Origin: an uncultured Pelagibacteraceae bacterium
GTDB taxonomy: Bacteria > Pseudomonadota > Alphaproteobacteria > Pelagibacterales > Pelagibacteraceae
DNA: 64,000 bases
NCBI GenBank assembly: GCA_902609535.1
Contig: CACLSF010000001.1
Span: 1-64,000 of the forward strand
Direction: 5' to 3'
Made by a program: the position numbers and the translations under genes. This document shows, piece by piece, positions 1 through 9,780 of the stretch (position 1 is the first letter of the stretch; every line of letters starts with the position of its first letter). The notes beneath the pieces were generated by a model, which ran no database searches, had not been told where the DNA came from, and saw nothing but the letters and a program-made list of their open reading frames with translations.

Positions 1-430
1 AGATTTAGATGTTTTTGATTTAAATATTGAAGAAGGCAAAGAAGTGTCAATTAAACCTAAGCAAACAAATCAAAATACAAAAAGATTATGGGGAATGAAC
101 AGAAGTTTAATTAATAATGCTATTATTGGTGCTAGCAAAGGATATGAAAAAATTCTTGAATTAACCGGTGTAGGTTACAGAGCATCATTAAAAGGAAGCG
201 TATTAAATCTTCAATTAGGTTTTAGTCATGATATAAATTTTCAAATTCCAGATGGTGTTAAAATTCAAGTAGAAAAACAAGTAGTTTTAAAAATCTCAGG
301 GACGGATAAACAACAAGTAGGAATGGTTGCTGCTGAAATTAAGAGTATTAGACCTCCAGAACCTTATAAAGGAAAGGGGATTAAAGAACAGGGACAATAT
401 ATATTAAGAAAAGAAGGTAAAAAGAAATAA
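1..430 (+). CDS. rplF: 50S ribosomal protein L6 (5'-truncated by window edge)
   Basis: Large-subunit protein L6, which binds 23S rRNA near the sarcin-ricin loop. The reading frame is open from base 2 through the edge, so the visible part is about 142 codons of a family that is usually near 177 residues; the missing N-terminus lies before the window. The C-terminal half carries the L6 signature region [10 protein letters not shown] and the tail [10 protein letters not shown]. An in-frame GTG at 44 is an internal codon, not the start. It overlaps rplR by one base (TAATG), as expected for translational coupling in the spc operon. Confidence 0.95.
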   Translation, partial: DLDVFDLNIEEGKEVSIKPKQTNQNTKRLWGMNRSLINNAIIGASKGYEKILELTGVGYRASLKGSVLNLQLGFSHDINFQIPDGVKIQVEKQVVLKISGTDKQQVGMVAAEIKSIRPPEPYKGKGIKEQGQYILRKEGKKK

Positions 431-783
431 TGAAATTAAATAAATTAGAAAGAAAAAAATATCGAGTTAGAAATAAAATTAAAAGAGTTTCTTCAAGCGA
501 AAGATATAGACTATCAGTAAGTAGATCTATAAAAAATATTAGTGCTCAAATTATAGATGATAAAAAAAATATCACATTAGCATCAGCATCCTCTAATACT
601 AATGAAATAAAATCACAAAAAAAAAATAAGAAAGAACTGTCATCTTTAGTTGCAGAAATGCTAGCTAAAAAAGCTAAAGATATGAAAATTACAAAAGTAT
701 ATTTTGATAGAGGTGTATACAAGTACCACGGAAGAGTAAAATTACTAGCAGATGAATTAAGAAAACACGGAATGGAATTTTAA
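430..783 (+). CDS. rplR: 50S ribosomal protein L18
   Basis: L18 binds 5S rRNA and helps anchor it to the large subunit. The 117-residue product has the usual family length, a basic N-terminus, and the conserved C-terminal block around [18 protein letters not shown]. The ATG shares its A with the rplF stop codon, and rpsE follows after 3 bases. Position between L6 and S5 is canonical for the spc operon. The central segment is unusually rich in Asn, Lys and Ser, in line with the AT-biased composition of the whole window. Confidence 0.96.
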   Translation: MKLNKLERKKYRVRNKIKRVSSSERYRLSVSRSIKNISAQIIDDKKNITLASASSNTNEIKSQKKNKKELSSLVAEMLAKKAKDMKITKVYFDRGVYKYHGRVKLLADELRKHGMEF

Positions 784-786
784 ATT

Positions 787-1287
787 ATGGAAAAAAATAC
801 TGAATTTGTTGAAAAATTAGTTCACATTAACAGAATTACAAAAGTTGTTAAGGGAGGAAGAAGATTTGGTTTCTCCGCTCTTGTAGTTGTTGGAAATCAA
901 AATGGTAAGATTGGTGTTGCGCATGCAAAAGCAAAACAGGTACCCGATGCAATAAAAAAAGCTAACGAAATGGCAAGAAGAAATTTGGTACAAATACCTT
1001 TAAGAGAAGGTAGAACTATACATCATGATATTTTTGGTAAAGATGGTGCTGGTAAAATTAAATTAAGAGCCGCCCCTAAGGGTACAGGAATAATTGCGGG
1101 TGGTGCGGTGAGAGCAGTTTGCGAAGTTCTCGGCATAAAGGATATAGTAGCAAAATCTCTTGGAACAGCAAATCCTCATAATGTTATTAGAGCTTGTATG
1201 AAAGCACTGTCTAATCAAAACTCACCAAAGAATATTTCATTAATAAGAAATAAAAAAATTTCAGAAATTATTGAAAAAAGAGGTTAA
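787..1287 (+). CDS. rpsE: 30S ribosomal protein S5
   Basis: S5 contacts 16S rRNA and S4/S8 and takes part in decoding fidelity and mRNA helicase function at the entry channel. The 166-residue product has the N-terminal double-stranded RNA-binding domain (about residues 10-75, [18 protein letters not shown]) and the C-terminal S5 domain with [18 protein letters not shown]. In most bacteria rpmD (L30) comes next; here the stop is followed five bases later by rplO, with no room for an L30 gene. Confidence 0.97.
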   Translation: MEKNTEFVEKLVHINRITKVVKGGRRFGFSALVVVGNQNGKIGVAHAKAKQVPDAIKKANEMARRNLVQIPLREGRTIHHDIFGKDGAGKIKLRAAPKGTGIIAGGAVRAVCEVLGIKDIVAKSLGTANPHNVIRACMKALSNQNSPKNISLIRNKKISEIIEKRG

Positions 1288-1292
1288 CTAAA

Positions 1293-1751
1293 ATGAATAT
1301 TTTAAACACAACTGTAAAAGTGAAACGTAATAAAAAAAGACTTGGTAGAGGTATAGGCTCTGGTAAAGGCAAAACTTCAGGTAGAGGAATAAAAGGTCAA
1401 AAATCTAGATCAGGAGTTGCAATAAAAAGTTTTGAAGGTGGGCAAATGCCTTTGTACAGAAGACTTCCAAAAAGAGGTTTTAATCCAATTAAAAAACAAA
1501 AAATCGCTAAAATTAATTTAGACCAACTGCAAAAATTTGTAGATTCTAAAAAAATTAGTATTGATAATCAAATAAATTTAGAAGACTTAAAAAAAAATAA
1601 AATAATAAATAAGTCATTTTATAAGTATAAAATTCTAGGAAATGGTAATCTAAAATCTAAGGTTGATATTTTGGCTGATTTTTCATCAATGGCAGCTAAA
1701 TTAAAAATAGAAAAGCTTGGTGGAATTTTAAATTTAAAAAATCCTAAATAG
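1293..1751 (+). CDS. rplO: 50S ribosomal protein L15
   Basis: L15 is a late-assembly large-subunit protein with a long extended N-terminal tail. The 152-residue product shows the Gly/Lys/Arg-rich tail (RLGRGIGSGKGKTSGRGIKG, about residues 16-35) and the conserved FEGGQMPLYRRLPKRGF block. The C-terminal globular half is AT-biased (KKNKIINKSF and similar). It sits directly between rpsE and secY, two bases before the secY start, so it is probably cotranscribed with both. Confidence 0.96.
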   Translation: MNILNTTVKVKRNKKRLGRGIGSGKGKTSGRGIKGQKSRSGVAIKSFEGGQMPLYRRLPKRGFNPIKKQKIAKINLDQLQKFVDSKKISIDNQINLEDLKKNKIINKSFYKYKILGNGNLKSKVDILADFSSMAAKLKIEKLGGILNLKNPK

Positions 1752-1753
1752 CA

Positions 1754-3034
1754 ATGAGTGAAACCTCACAAACTAACGATTTAAGAAATAGGATCATTTT
1801 TACAGTATTTATACTTGCAATTTATCGACTTGGAACTTTTGTTCCACTACCAGGCATTGATCCGGAACAGCTCCAAATAATGATGGATAGCAATCAAAAA
1901 GGTTTGTTGGGCATGTTTAATGTATTTGCCGGTGGCGCAGTAAGCAGAATGGCTATATTTGCTCTTGGAATAATGCCATATATTTCCTCTTCAATTATTG
2001 TCCAATTGTTAACTGGAGTTACAGATTATTTTAAAAATCTAAAAGCTCAAGGAGAGATAGGTAGACAAAAAATTACTCAAATTACAAGATACGGAACAGT
2101 GCTATTGGCAACAGTTCAAGGATATGGATTAGCTGTAGGATTGGAGTCATCAGCAGATTTGGTTATAAATCCTGGTTTATTCTTTAAGATTTCAACAGTA
2201 ACTACTATTGTAGCTGGAACTATTTTTTTAATGTGGTTGGGAGAGCAAATTACTCAAAGAGGTATTGGAAATGGTATATCGTTGATAATTTTTTCTGGAA
2301 TTGTCGCAGAAATACCTAGAGCTTTAGTTACAACATTTGAATTGGGTAGAACAGGAGCAATTTCAACATTAATGATAATTTTCATATTTTTATTATTAGT
2401 ATTAACAATCCTATTTATAGTATTTATGGAAAGAGCATTAAGAAAAATACTTATAAATTATCCTAAAAGACAAATGGGAAACAAAATGTATGGAGGAGAA
2501 TCTTCTCATTTACCATTAAAAATAAATTCTGCAGGTGTAATACCTGCAATATTTGCATCTGCTTTGCTACTTTTACCTGTAACATTTTCAAATTTTAATG
2601 TTTCGCAAAATGAAACTTTTTTAAATATTTCATCATACTTTTCTCAGGGACAACCTCTTTATATGATTTTGTATGCGTCAGGAATAATATTTTTTACTTT
2701 CTTTTATACTTCAATTACGTTTAATCCTAATGAAACAGCTGAAAATTTAAGAAAATACGGTGGATTTATTCCAGGGATTAGACCTGGCGAAAGCACAGCT
2801 TTGTATATAGATACAATCCTTACAAGATTAACCACTATAGGAGCCTTATATCTGACATTAGTTTGTTTGATGCCTGAGTTCCTAATCGCAAATTATCCTA
2901 TACCATTCTATCTAGGTGGTGCTTCTGTTTTAATTGTTGTTGTTGTTGCAATTGATACTGTAACACAAGTACAAACAAGATTAATGAGTTCACAATACGA
3001 GCAACTTATTAAGAAAACAAAATTTGGAAGATAA
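1754..3034 (+). CDS. secY: Preprotein translocase subunit SecY
   Basis: Central pore subunit of the SecYEG channel in the inner membrane. The 426-residue product has the expected ten hydrophobic segments. The plug/TM2 region contains FNVFAGGAVSRMAIFALGIMPYISSSI and the cytosolic loop C5 contains YGGESSHLPLKINSAGVIP, both strong family landmarks. The length is near the family norm (about 435). The ATG lies two bases after the rplO stop and adk follows six bases downstream, the classic secY-adk order. Confidence 0.97.
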   Translation: MSETSQTNDLRNRIIFTVFILAIYRLGTFVPLPGIDPEQLQIMMDSNQKGLLGMFNVFAGGAVSRMAIFALGIMPYISSSIIVQLLTGVTDYFKNLKAQGEIGRQKITQITRYGTVLLATVQGYGLAVGLESSADLVINPGLFFKISTVTTIVAGTIFLMWLGEQITQRGIGNGISLIIFSGIVAEIPRALVTTFELGRTGAISTLMIIFIFLLLVLTILFIVFMERALRKILINYPKRQMGNKMYGGESSHLPLKINSAGVIPAIFASALLLLPVTFSNFNVSQNETFLNISSYFSQGQPLYMILYASGIIFFTFFYTSITFNPNETAENLRKYGGFIPGIRPGESTALYIDTILTRLTTIGALYLTLVCLMPEFLIANYPIPFYLGGASVLIVVVVAIDTVTQVQTRLMSSQYEQLIKKTKFGR

Positions 3035-3040
3035 GTTCAA

Positions 3041-3604
3041 GTGAACGTAGTAATTTTTGGACCACCAGGAGCAGGTAAAGGGACTCAATCAAGTTATATT
3101 GTAAAAAAATTCAATTTATACCAAGTTTCCACTGGTGATTTATTACGAAGTGAAGTTAAAAAAAAAACTGATATTGGTATGGATATTGAAAATATTATAT
3201 CAAAAGGTGATTTTGCAACAGATGAGATAGTAAATGAACTTATTAAAAATATAATATCTGATCCTCAAAAAAAAAATAAATTGATATTTGATGGGTATCC
3301 TAGATCTTTAAATCAAGCAAAAAATTTAAAATTATTATTAGAAAATTCAGATCAAAAAATAGATTTTATTTTTTTTCTTAATGTTAATAAAGACACAATA
3401 ATTAAACGAATTGAGAAAAGAAGTATTTTAGAAAAAAGAACTGATGATAATTTAAATACCATCCTTAAGAGATATGACACATATAAGGAAACCACTAAAC
3501 CAGTCTTAGATTTTTATTCTAAAAATCCAAACTTTCATGAAATTGATGGTGATGAAGAAATATCAATAATATCAAGCAAAATTGAGCAGATTCTATTGCT
3601 TTAA
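3041..3604 (+). CDS. adk: Adenylate kinase (short form)
   Basis: Catalyses ATP + AMP = 2 ADP in the cytosol. The P-loop GPPGAGKGTQ occupies residues 7-16, followed by the AMP-binding segment QVSTGDLLRSEV and FDGYPRSLNQA. The 187-residue length and the short span between IEKRSILEK and RTDDN show the short type that lacks the long zinc-finger-like LID domain, as is common in alphaproteobacteria. The start is a GTG six bases after secY, the only initiator that places the P-loop at the usual distance from the N-terminus. Confidence 0.95.
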   Translation: MNVVIFGPPGAGKGTQSSYIVKKFNLYQVSTGDLLRSEVKKKTDIGMDIENIISKGDFATDEIVNELIKNIISDPQKKNKLIFDGYPRSLNQAKNLKLLLENSDQKIDFIFFLNVNKDTIIKRIEKRSILEKRTDDNLNTILKRYDTYKETTKPVLDFYSKNPNFHEIDGDEEISIISSKIEQILLL

Positions 3605-3608
3605 GACA

Positions 3609-3636
3609 TTGACTTTAAAAAAACTTCTTATATAAA
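3609..3636 (+). promoter_or_regulatory. Candidate sigma-70 promoter upstream of rpsM
   Basis: TTGACT (3609-3614) and TATAAA (3631-3636) are separated by 16 bases, each one mismatch from the sigma-70 consensus. Transcription would start near 3643, about 15 bases before rpsM. This is the longest gap (54 bases) in the ribosomal cluster visible here, so an internal promoter for rpsM-rpsK-rpoA-rplQ is plausible. It is a pattern match only; AT-rich DNA yields chance hits. Confidence 0.5.
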
Positions 3637-3658
3637 AGGCTAAATTTTATCTCAAATT

Positions 3659-4042
3659 ATGGCTCGTATAGCAGGTGTTAACATTCCGCAAAATAAATTA
3701 GTAAGAATTGGTCTTACCTATATTTATGGTATTGGCGATAAAAATTCTAAAGACATTTGTAAATCTTTAGAGATATCAAATACTAAAAGAATAAATGAAT
3801 TAAGTGATGACGAAATCTTAAAAATAAGAGAATACATTGATCAAAAATTTACAGTTGAGGGAGATCTAAGACGAGATACATCATTAAATATAAAAAGATT
3901 AATTGACCTAGCTTCATATAGAGGATCTAGACATAGAAAAAAATTACCTGTTAGAGGTCAAAGAACTAGATGTAATGCTAGAACAAGAAAAGGTAAAGCT
4001 ATTGCTATTGCAGGTAAAAAATTAACTCCACTAAAGAAATAA
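3659..4042 (+). CDS. rpsM: 30S ribosomal protein S13
   Basis: S13 sits in the head of the small subunit and forms intersubunit bridges with the central protuberance. The 127-residue product starts [10 protein letters not shown] and carries the helix-hairpin-helix element ([10 protein letters not shown]) and the C-terminal rRNA-binding block [20 protein letters not shown]. It begins after the only sizeable gap in this operon and is followed one base later by rpsK, the usual alpha-operon order. Confidence 0.97.
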   Translation: MARIAGVNIPQNKLVRIGLTYIYGIGDKNSKDICKSLEISNTKRINELSDDEILKIREYIDQKFTVEGDLRRDTSLNIKRLIDLASYRGSRHRKKLPVRGQRTRCNARTRKGKAIAIAGKKLTPLKK

Positions 4043-4043
4043 T

Positions 4044-4487
4044 ATGGTAAAAGAAAATACAGATAATAAAGATCAAATTAAAGAAACCTCTAAAAAATCT
4101 AAAAAAAGTTCTTACTCAAAAAAAAAAAAAAGTAAAAAAAATATTCTTAATGGAATTGCTTATGTTCAATCAACATTTAATAATACCATTGTATCAATAG
4201 CAGATACAAATGGTAACGTAATATCATGGGCTTCGGCAGGTCAAAAGGGATTTAAAGGATCTAGAAAATCAACACCATACGCAGCACAAGTTGCTGCTGA
4301 CTCTGCAGCTGTAAAAGCATTAGAAGTAGGAATGAAAATTTTATCTGTTGAAGTTAAAGGACCTGGCTCAGGGAGAGAGACTGCACTTAGAGCTCTTCAA
4401 GCACGTGGATTTAAAATAATTTCAATTAAAGATACAACACCAATGCCACACAATGGTGCAAGGCCACCGAAAAAAAGGAGAGTATAA
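4044..4487 (+). CDS. rpsK: 30S ribosomal protein S11 with lysine-rich N-terminal extension
   Basis: S11 lines the platform of the small subunit near the mRNA exit and Shine-Dalgarno helix. The conserved domain starts near residue 35 ([16 protein letters not shown]) and ends with [10 protein letters not shown]. The first 34 residues are a Lys/Ser-rich, low-complexity extension that makes the protein 147 residues long instead of the usual 128-130. The stretch contains a run of A bases, so a sequencing indel could matter there, but the frame is continuous. rpoA begins at the next base after the stop. Confidence 0.96.
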   Translation: MVKENTDNKDQIKETSKKSKKSSYSKKKKSKKNILNGIAYVQSTFNNTIVSIADTNGNVISWASAGQKGFKGSRKSTPYAAQVAADSAAVKALEVGMKILSVEVKGPGSGRETALRALQARGFKIISIKDTTPMPHNGARPPKKRRV

Positions 4488-5516
4488 ATGGAAACTACCG
4501 AAGTAAATATCAAAAATTGGAAGTCACTTATCAAACCTCCAAAGCTTGATATAAGTTTAAGTGATGATAAATCTTATGCAAAAATTATAGCTGAGCCTCT
4601 CGAAAAAGGTTATGGACTTACCTTAGGAAATTCATTAAGAAGAATACTTTTATCCTCAATAAGAGGAACAGCAGTCACTGCTATTCAAATTGATGGCGTT
4701 TTGCATGAATTTACCTCTATAAAGGGTGTTAGGGAAGATGTTACTGATATAGTTTTAAATGTTAAATCACTTGCTTTAAAAGGAAATTCAGAGACAACAA
4801 CCAAATTAATTTTAGATGCAAAGGGTCCTGGTGAAATCAAAGCTTCTGATATTACAACAACTGCAGATATTGAAATTTTAAATCCAGATTTGGTAATATG
4901 TAATCTTGATGAAAATACAAATTTTCACATGGAAATGACAGTAAATAATGGAAAAGGTTACGTTCCTGCTGACATGAACAAACCAGAAGAGCCACCTCTT
5001 GGACTTATTGCTATAGACTCGTTATTTAGCCCTGTTAAAAAAGTTTCATATTCAATTAGTACAGCTAGAGAAGGAAAAGCTCTAGATTACGATAAATTAA
5101 CAATGGAAGTAGAAACCAATGGATCAATTTCAGCTGAGGATGCCGTTGCCTATTCAGCCAGAATTTTCCAAGATCAACTTGGTATGTTTGTAAATTTTGA
5201 TGAGCCTCAAGAGGTAATTGTAAGAGAACAGCCAACAGAACCTGAATTTAACAAAAATTTATTAAGAAAAGTAGATGAGCTTGAACTTTCAGTAAGATCT
5301 ATGAACTGCTTGAAAAACGATAATATAATATATATTGGTGACCTAGTTCAAAAATCTGAAGGAGAAATGCTTAGGACTCCAAACTTTGGTCGAAAATCTC
5401 TAAATGAAATTAAGGAAGTTTTAACGGGCATGTCGCTTTATCTAGGAATGGAAATCCCAAATTGGCCTCCTGATAATATAGCTGAGTTATCAAAAAAATT
5501 AGAGGAAGCAATCTAA
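4488..5516 (+). CDS. rpoA: DNA-directed RNA polymerase subunit alpha
   Basis: Alpha subunit, which dimerises to start RNA polymerase assembly and contacts upstream promoter DNA and activators. The 342-residue product has an N-terminal domain (about 25-235; [19 protein letters not shown]), a linker, and a C-terminal domain (about 255-330) with the helix-hairpin-helix region [15 protein letters not shown] and [12 protein letters not shown]. Length is typical. The stop codon overlaps the rplQ start by one base. Confidence 0.98.
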   Translation: METTEVNIKNWKSLIKPPKLDISLSDDKSYAKIIAEPLEKGYGLTLGNSLRRILLSSIRGTAVTAIQIDGVLHEFTSIKGVREDVTDIVLNVKSLALKGNSETTTKLILDAKGPGEIKASDITTTADIEILNPDLVICNLDENTNFHMEMTVNNGKGYVPADMNKPEEPPLGLIAIDSLFSPVKKVSYSISTAREGKALDYDKLTMEVETNGSISAEDAVAYSARIFQDQLGMFVNFDEPQEVIVREQPTEPEFNKNLLRKVDELELSVRSMNCLKNDNIIYIGDLVQKSEGEMLRTPNFGRKSLNEIKEVLTGMSLYLGMEIPNWPPDNIAELSKKLEEAI

Positions 5517-5962
5517 TGAGGCATAAATTTGGTTATAGAAAGCTTAATAGAACCTCAGAGCATAGAAAAGCTTTAATTAAAAATATGCTTAATTCACTTA
5601 TAAAGTACGAGCAAATAACCACAACATTGCCAAAAGCTAAGGTTTTAAAGCCCCAAGCAGATAAAATAATAACTTTAGGTAAGAAAGATACTCTTCAAAA
5701 TACAAGAGCTTTGGTCTCTAAACTTCAAGATGAAAGTTCGGCTAGTAAAGTTCGAAAGACATTATCAAAAAGATATGTGAATAGAAAAGGTGGTTATACT
5801 AGAATTATTAAAGCAGGCTTTAGATACGGTGACAATGCACCAATGGCTGTTATAGAATTTGTGGATCGTGATATTGAAGCAAAAAAGGTTGATAAAAAGA
5901 AAATAAAAAAAAATAGTCCAGTAGAAAAAAGAATAGACACTCCTAAAGAAGCCACAGCCTAA
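5516..5962 (+). CDS. rplQ: 50S ribosomal protein L17
   Basis: L17 lies near the peptide exit tunnel of the large subunit. The 148-residue product starts with the invariant [20 protein letters not shown] block and contains the conserved [20 protein letters not shown] segment. The last 30 or so residues ([14 protein letters not shown] and beyond) form a charged tail longer than in E. coli, similar to other alphaproteobacterial L17 proteins. It is the last ribosomal gene of this cluster, 12 bases before the pseudouridine synthase. Confidence 0.96.
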   Translation: MRHKFGYRKLNRTSEHRKALIKNMLNSLIKYEQITTTLPKAKVLKPQADKIITLGKKDTLQNTRALVSKLQDESSASKVRKTLSKRYVNRKGGYTRIIKAGFRYGDNAPMAVIEFVDRDIEAKKVDKKKIKKNSPVEKRIDTPKEATA

Positions 5963-5974
5963 ACCAAATTCATT

Positions 5975-6880
5975 ATGAAAAAAACTATCAACGTAGATAC
6001 TGCGTTTTCTGGTATGCGTATTGATAGATTTCTTAGAAAATTTTTTGAGTCACTGCCTCAAAGCTTAATAGAAAAAAGCTTAAGAAGTGGGAAAATTAAA
6101 CTTAATAATAAAAAAATCAAAAGTTCTGCTAAATTGAAAATAAATGATGTCATTGATCTTCATAATTTAGAGATCAAAAAAATTTCTTTAATCCAAAAAA
6201 CTAAATTCAAACCTTCTGATACAATAATTAAGGAAAATGAAGATTTTATTATTGAAAATAATGATGATTTTATCGTAATTAATAAGCAAGCAGGCATTTC
6301 AGTACAAGGTGGCACTAAGTCAAAAAAAAACCTTATTGATATTTTTTCCAACAGTGAATTATTTAAAGACGATAAGCCTTATTCAGTTCATAGATTAGAT
6401 AAAGAAACATCAGGTGTTTTTTTAATAGCTAAAAATAGACCAACAGCCCAACTACTTACAACTCTATTTAGATTGAGAAAAGTTTACAAAACTTACATTG
6501 CTATATGCCATGGGGAATTAACCATTAGCAGCAAAGGTACACTTAAGAATAATCTTACAAGATATGATCAAAGAAAAAAAATTATTGAAAATGCTGAAAC
6601 ACATTATGAAATTATAGATAAAAATAATAGTTCTACATTTATTCAGTTAAAACCTATTACAGGAAGAAAACATCAATTAAGAAAACAATTATTTAATTTA
6701 GGCCACTCGATCATAGGTGATAAAAAATATAATTCTTATAAAATTCTAAAAAATAACAAAAATTTAATGCTTCATTCTTATGAAATAAAATTTAAAATAA
6801 ATGAAAAGAAATATACATTTAGAGCTGTACCGCCTGATTATTTTAGAAATATGTTGAATGTAAAAAGACTTAATTTTTAA
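5975..6880 (+). CDS. rluC: RluC/RluD-type 23S rRNA pseudouridine synthase
   Basis: Converts uridines in 23S rRNA to pseudouridine. The 301-residue product has an N-terminal S4-like RNA-binding domain (about residues 10-65, [20 protein letters not shown]) and the RluA-family catalytic motif [17 protein letters not shown] with the nucleophilic aspartate. The terminal block [14 protein letters not shown] is also typical. Assignment to RluC rather than RluD is from overall layout, not a decisive motif. It overlaps the 3' end of convergent lipB by 11 bases, so no terminator can lie between them. Confidence 0.85.
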   Translation: MKKTINVDTAFSGMRIDRFLRKFFESLPQSLIEKSLRSGKIKLNNKKIKSSAKLKINDVIDLHNLEIKKISLIQKTKFKPSDTIIKENEDFIIENNDDFIVINKQAGISVQGGTKSKKNLIDIFSNSELFKDDKPYSVHRLDKETSGVFLIAKNRPTAQLLTTLFRLRKVYKTYIAICHGELTISSKGTLKNNLTRYDQRKKIIENAETHYEIIDKNNSSTFIQLKPITGRKHQLRKQLFNLGHSIIGDKKYNSYKILKNNKNLMLHSYEIKFKINEKKYTFRAVPPDYFRNMLNVKRLNF

Positions 6881-7502
6881 TTTCTTCTAAAAATTTTTCG
6901 ATTAATACACCCTTTAGGTTATCGTAGTTTTGCTTTTTAATATTTATTAAATTTGTGACACCTTTATCTTTTATTCCACATGGTATTATTTTTTTATAAG
7001 CATCTAAGTTATTTGAAATATTTAATGCAAAACCATGGTAAGCAATCCATTTCTTAACTTTAATACCAATAGCTGCAACTTTTTCAATTTTAATTTTATT
7101 GTCAAATTTTCTTTTATACCAGATACCTACATTTTTTCTATCTGCAAAGACTTTAATATTAAATTCTTTTAAAGTATTAATTATAGTGTTTTCTACTGAA
7201 GAAATAAGTTTTCTAATGTTTTTTTCTTTTTTATTTAAATCAATAACAAAATAAAAAACTAACTGACCAGGTCCATGGTATGTTATTTTTCCACCTCTAT
7301 TTGTTTTGATTAAATTTATTGATTTATCTAATAATTCATTATCTTTATAATTAGTTCCTGCCGTATAAACATCTTTATGTTCTAAAATCCATATCAGCTC
7401 ACTTCTTTTTTTTGTATTAATTTCATCCAATCTTTTTTCTAAAAATGAAATAGCATTTTCATATTTTATTGGTTTTATTGACTTTTTGATCTCTATCATC
7501 AT
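6870..7502 (-). CDS. lipB: Octanoyltransferase LipB
   Basis: Transfers octanoyl from acyl carrier protein to lipoyl domains, the first step of lipoate synthesis for pyruvate and 2-oxoglutarate dehydrogenases and the glycine cleavage system. The 210-residue product shows [16 protein letters not shown], the [18 protein letters not shown] motif, and the [13 protein letters not shown] segment with the catalytic cysteine and the nearby conserved lysine in VAAIGIKVK. Length matches the family. It diverges from mgtE with a 60-base gap. Confidence 0.95.
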   Translation of the reverse strand: MMIEIKKSIKPIKYENAISFLEKRLDEINTKKRSELIWILEHKDVYTAGTNYKDNELLDKSINLIKTNRGGKITYHGPGQLVFYFVIDLNKKEKNIRKLISSVENTIINTLKEFNIKVFADRKNVGIWYKRKFDNKIKIEKVAAIGIKVKKWIAYHGFALNISNNLDAYKKIIPCGIKDKGVTNLINIKKQNYDNLKGVLIEKFLEEIKN

Positions 7503-7562
7503 TATAAAATTGTAATATTAATGTTTTGTATTAATAGTGCCAACTAAATTATAGATAAAATT

Positions 7563-8936
7563 ATGACTTTAGTAAAAAAAATTAAAGATAAAAAAGTTAA
7601 CTTTGAATTCAATAAAGAATTTATTAAAGTAGTGACAGATAAGATTTCTTCAAATGATGCAGAATTTATCACTAATTCGTTTAATGATATGCACCCTGCG
7701 GATGCAGCTGATATTATTGAACATTTAAATGAAAACAATAGAGAAAGTTTAATTAAATTAAATAATTTTAAAGTTGATCCTGAGGTGTTCGTCGAACTTA
7801 ATGAGTCAATTCAATCTGAATTGATTACATATTTATCATCAGAGTCTATTGTAAATATATTAAAAAACCTAGAATCTGATGATGCAATTAAAATTTTAGA
7901 AAATGTTGATGAAAAAGATAAGAATACTATTTTAGGATCTCTTCCACCAAAAGACCGGTTCGCTTTATTAGAAAGTTTAAGCTATCCAGAAGACTCAGCT
8001 GCTAGAATAATGCAAAGAGAATTTACTGCCATCCCTAGTAATTGGTCAGTTGGTCAGACAATAGACTATTTAAGAGAAAATAAAGATTTACCTGAAGAGT
8101 TTCTGGAAATCTTTATTGTAGATGAAAACTTTAAGCCTATTGGCACTGTGCCATCTTCAAAAGTGCTAAGAACTCCTAGAGAAGCAAAAATGATGTCAAT
8201 AATGTCTGAATCTCAACTTTTAATACCTGTTGATATGGATAAAGAGGAAGTTGGAAATTTATTCGAAAATTATAATTTAAGCTCTGCTGCTGTCACCGAT
8301 AAAAATGATAAATTGGTGGGCATGATAGCTTATGATGATGTTTTAACTGTACTTAAAGAAGAAGCCGAAGAAGATGCATTAAGACTTGCTGGAGTAGGTG
8401 ATGAAGAAATAACTGATGGTGTAATTACAAAAACTAAGAGAAGATTTAATTGGCTTTTATTAAATTTATTTACAGCCTTTTTAGCTACTTATTGTATTAG
8501 TTTATTTGGTGCTACCATAGAACAGATGGTTGTTTTAGCTTTTTTAATGCCTATTGTTGCATCAATGGGTGGTAATGCTGGTATGCAAACACTAGCCGTA
8601 ACTGTAAGATCTTTAGCTACACAAGATTTAACAAAAAATAATTTTACTAATAATATAATGAAAGAATTTAACATAGGTGTTTTAAATGGAATTATCTTTG
8701 CAATAATAAGTTCTGTAATTGTTTATTTCTGGTTTAACGACATTCTGCTTGCATTAATAATATCAATATCAATGGTTTTAACAATGATAGTTGCTGGACT
8801 TTTTGGAATTTTAATACCAGTAACTCTAAAAAAGATGAACATAGATCCTGCTATTTCTTCTAGTGTTTTTGTGACTACTATAACAGATGTAATAGGTTTT
8901 GTTTCTTTTTTAGGTGTTGGTGCTTATTTCTTATAA
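7563..8936 (+). CDS. mgtE: Magnesium transporter MgtE
   Basis: Mg2+-gated magnesium channel of the inner membrane. The 457-residue product has an N-terminal superhelical domain (about 30-135, many Asp/Glu), two CBS motifs (about 140-265, ending AAVTDKNDKLVGMIAYDDVL), a connecting helix, and five transmembrane helices from about residue 300. The TM region carries FLMPIVASMGGNAGMQTLAV, a signature of the pore. Domain order and length match the family. The stop abuts the convergent panC stop. Confidence 0.95.
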   Translation: MTLVKKIKDKKVNFEFNKEFIKVVTDKISSNDAEFITNSFNDMHPADAADIIEHLNENNRESLIKLNNFKVDPEVFVELNESIQSELITYLSSESIVNILKNLESDDAIKILENVDEKDKNTILGSLPPKDRFALLESLSYPEDSAARIMQREFTAIPSNWSVGQTIDYLRENKDLPEEFLEIFIVDENFKPIGTVPSSKVLRTPREAKMMSIMSESQLLIPVDMDKEEVGNLFENYNLSSAAVTDKNDKLVGMIAYDDVLTVLKEEAEEDALRLAGVGDEEITDGVITKTKRRFNWLLLNLFTAFLATYCISLFGATIEQMVVLAFLMPIVASMGGNAGMQTLAVTVRSLATQDLTKNNFTNNIMKEFNIGVLNGIIFAIISSVIVYFWFNDILLALIISISMVLTMIVAGLFGILIPVTLKKMNIDPAISSSVFVTTITDVIGFVSFLGVGAYFL

Positions 8937-9746
8937 CTAATAATTATCAATTAATCTAACATTGTCTATTTCATAAGCCACAAAAAGCCTATATTTATTC
9001 TTGAAATTGTTAAGCTTTAAACTTTTTTCATCTCTAAATTCTAAGTAATCTACTTTTATATGATATTTTTTTTCTAATTTTTTTTTATAATTATCTAAAT
9101 AAGAGGCTAATTTAGTACCTTCGAATTTTGACTTATACTTAACTTTTTTTAAAAATAATGCAATTTCTGAAGCTTTTTTAATGGATCTTTTTTTTAATAA
9201 TTTGTTTCGCGTAGATAACGCAATATTGTTTATTCTGATAGTAGGACATGAATTAATACGTACCTTAAACTTTTTTGATAGGAATTTTTTAATTAGATAC
9301 AACTGCTGATAGTCTTTTTCACCCATATATAAATCTTTTGATTTTATAATGGTCATAAGTCTGTTCATAACATTTAGAACACCTTCAAAATGACCAATTC
9401 TATATTTTGCACACAAAATTTTGTCTTTTTTTTTTAAATTAAATTTCTTAGCCTTAGACTTGTATATATCTTTGGTATTAGGTGTGAATAAATATTCTAC
9501 ATTTAATTTTTCTAGTATACCAATATCTTTCTTAATATTTCTTGGATATTGTTTAAAATCATCCCCTTTATTAAATTGAGTAGGATTTACAAAAATACTA
9601 ACAATTGTCTTACTTTTTTTATTTTGTGAAGCTTTTATTAAAGATATATGACCAGCATGTATTCCACCCATTGTAGGTACAAAGCCAATATTTTTATAGT
9701 CTTTAATCTCTTTATTTAAATCAAAAATACTTGTAATTATTTTCAT
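8937..9746 (-). CDS. panC: Pantothenate synthetase
   Basis: Condenses pantoate and beta-alanine with ATP to make pantothenate (vitamin B5). The 269-residue product has the HIGH-like motif PTMGGIHAGHISLIKAS, the VSIFVNPTQFNKGDDFKQYP block, RIGHFEGVLNVMNRL, MGEKDYQQLYLIKK and the KMSKS-like ALSTRNKLL. All ATP and pantoate contact motifs look intact, although the sequence is strongly Lys-biased and slightly shorter than the usual 280-285. No panB or panD lies nearby. Confidence 0.93.
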   Translation of the reverse strand: MKIITSIFDLNKEIKDYKNIGFVPTMGGIHAGHISLIKASQNKKSKTIVSIFVNPTQFNKGDDFKQYPRNIKKDIGILEKLNVEYLFTPNTKDIYKSKAKKFNLKKKDKILCAKYRIGHFEGVLNVMNRLMTIIKSKDLYMGEKDYQQLYLIKKFLSKKFKVRINSCPTIRINNIALSTRNKLLKKRSIKKASEIALFLKKVKYKSKFEGTKLASYLDNYKKKLEKKYHIKVDYLEFRDEKSLKLNNFKNKYRLFVAYEIDNVRLIDNY

Positions 9747-9780
9747 ATTTTAAATATATGTTTATAAATAAATTATCTTT

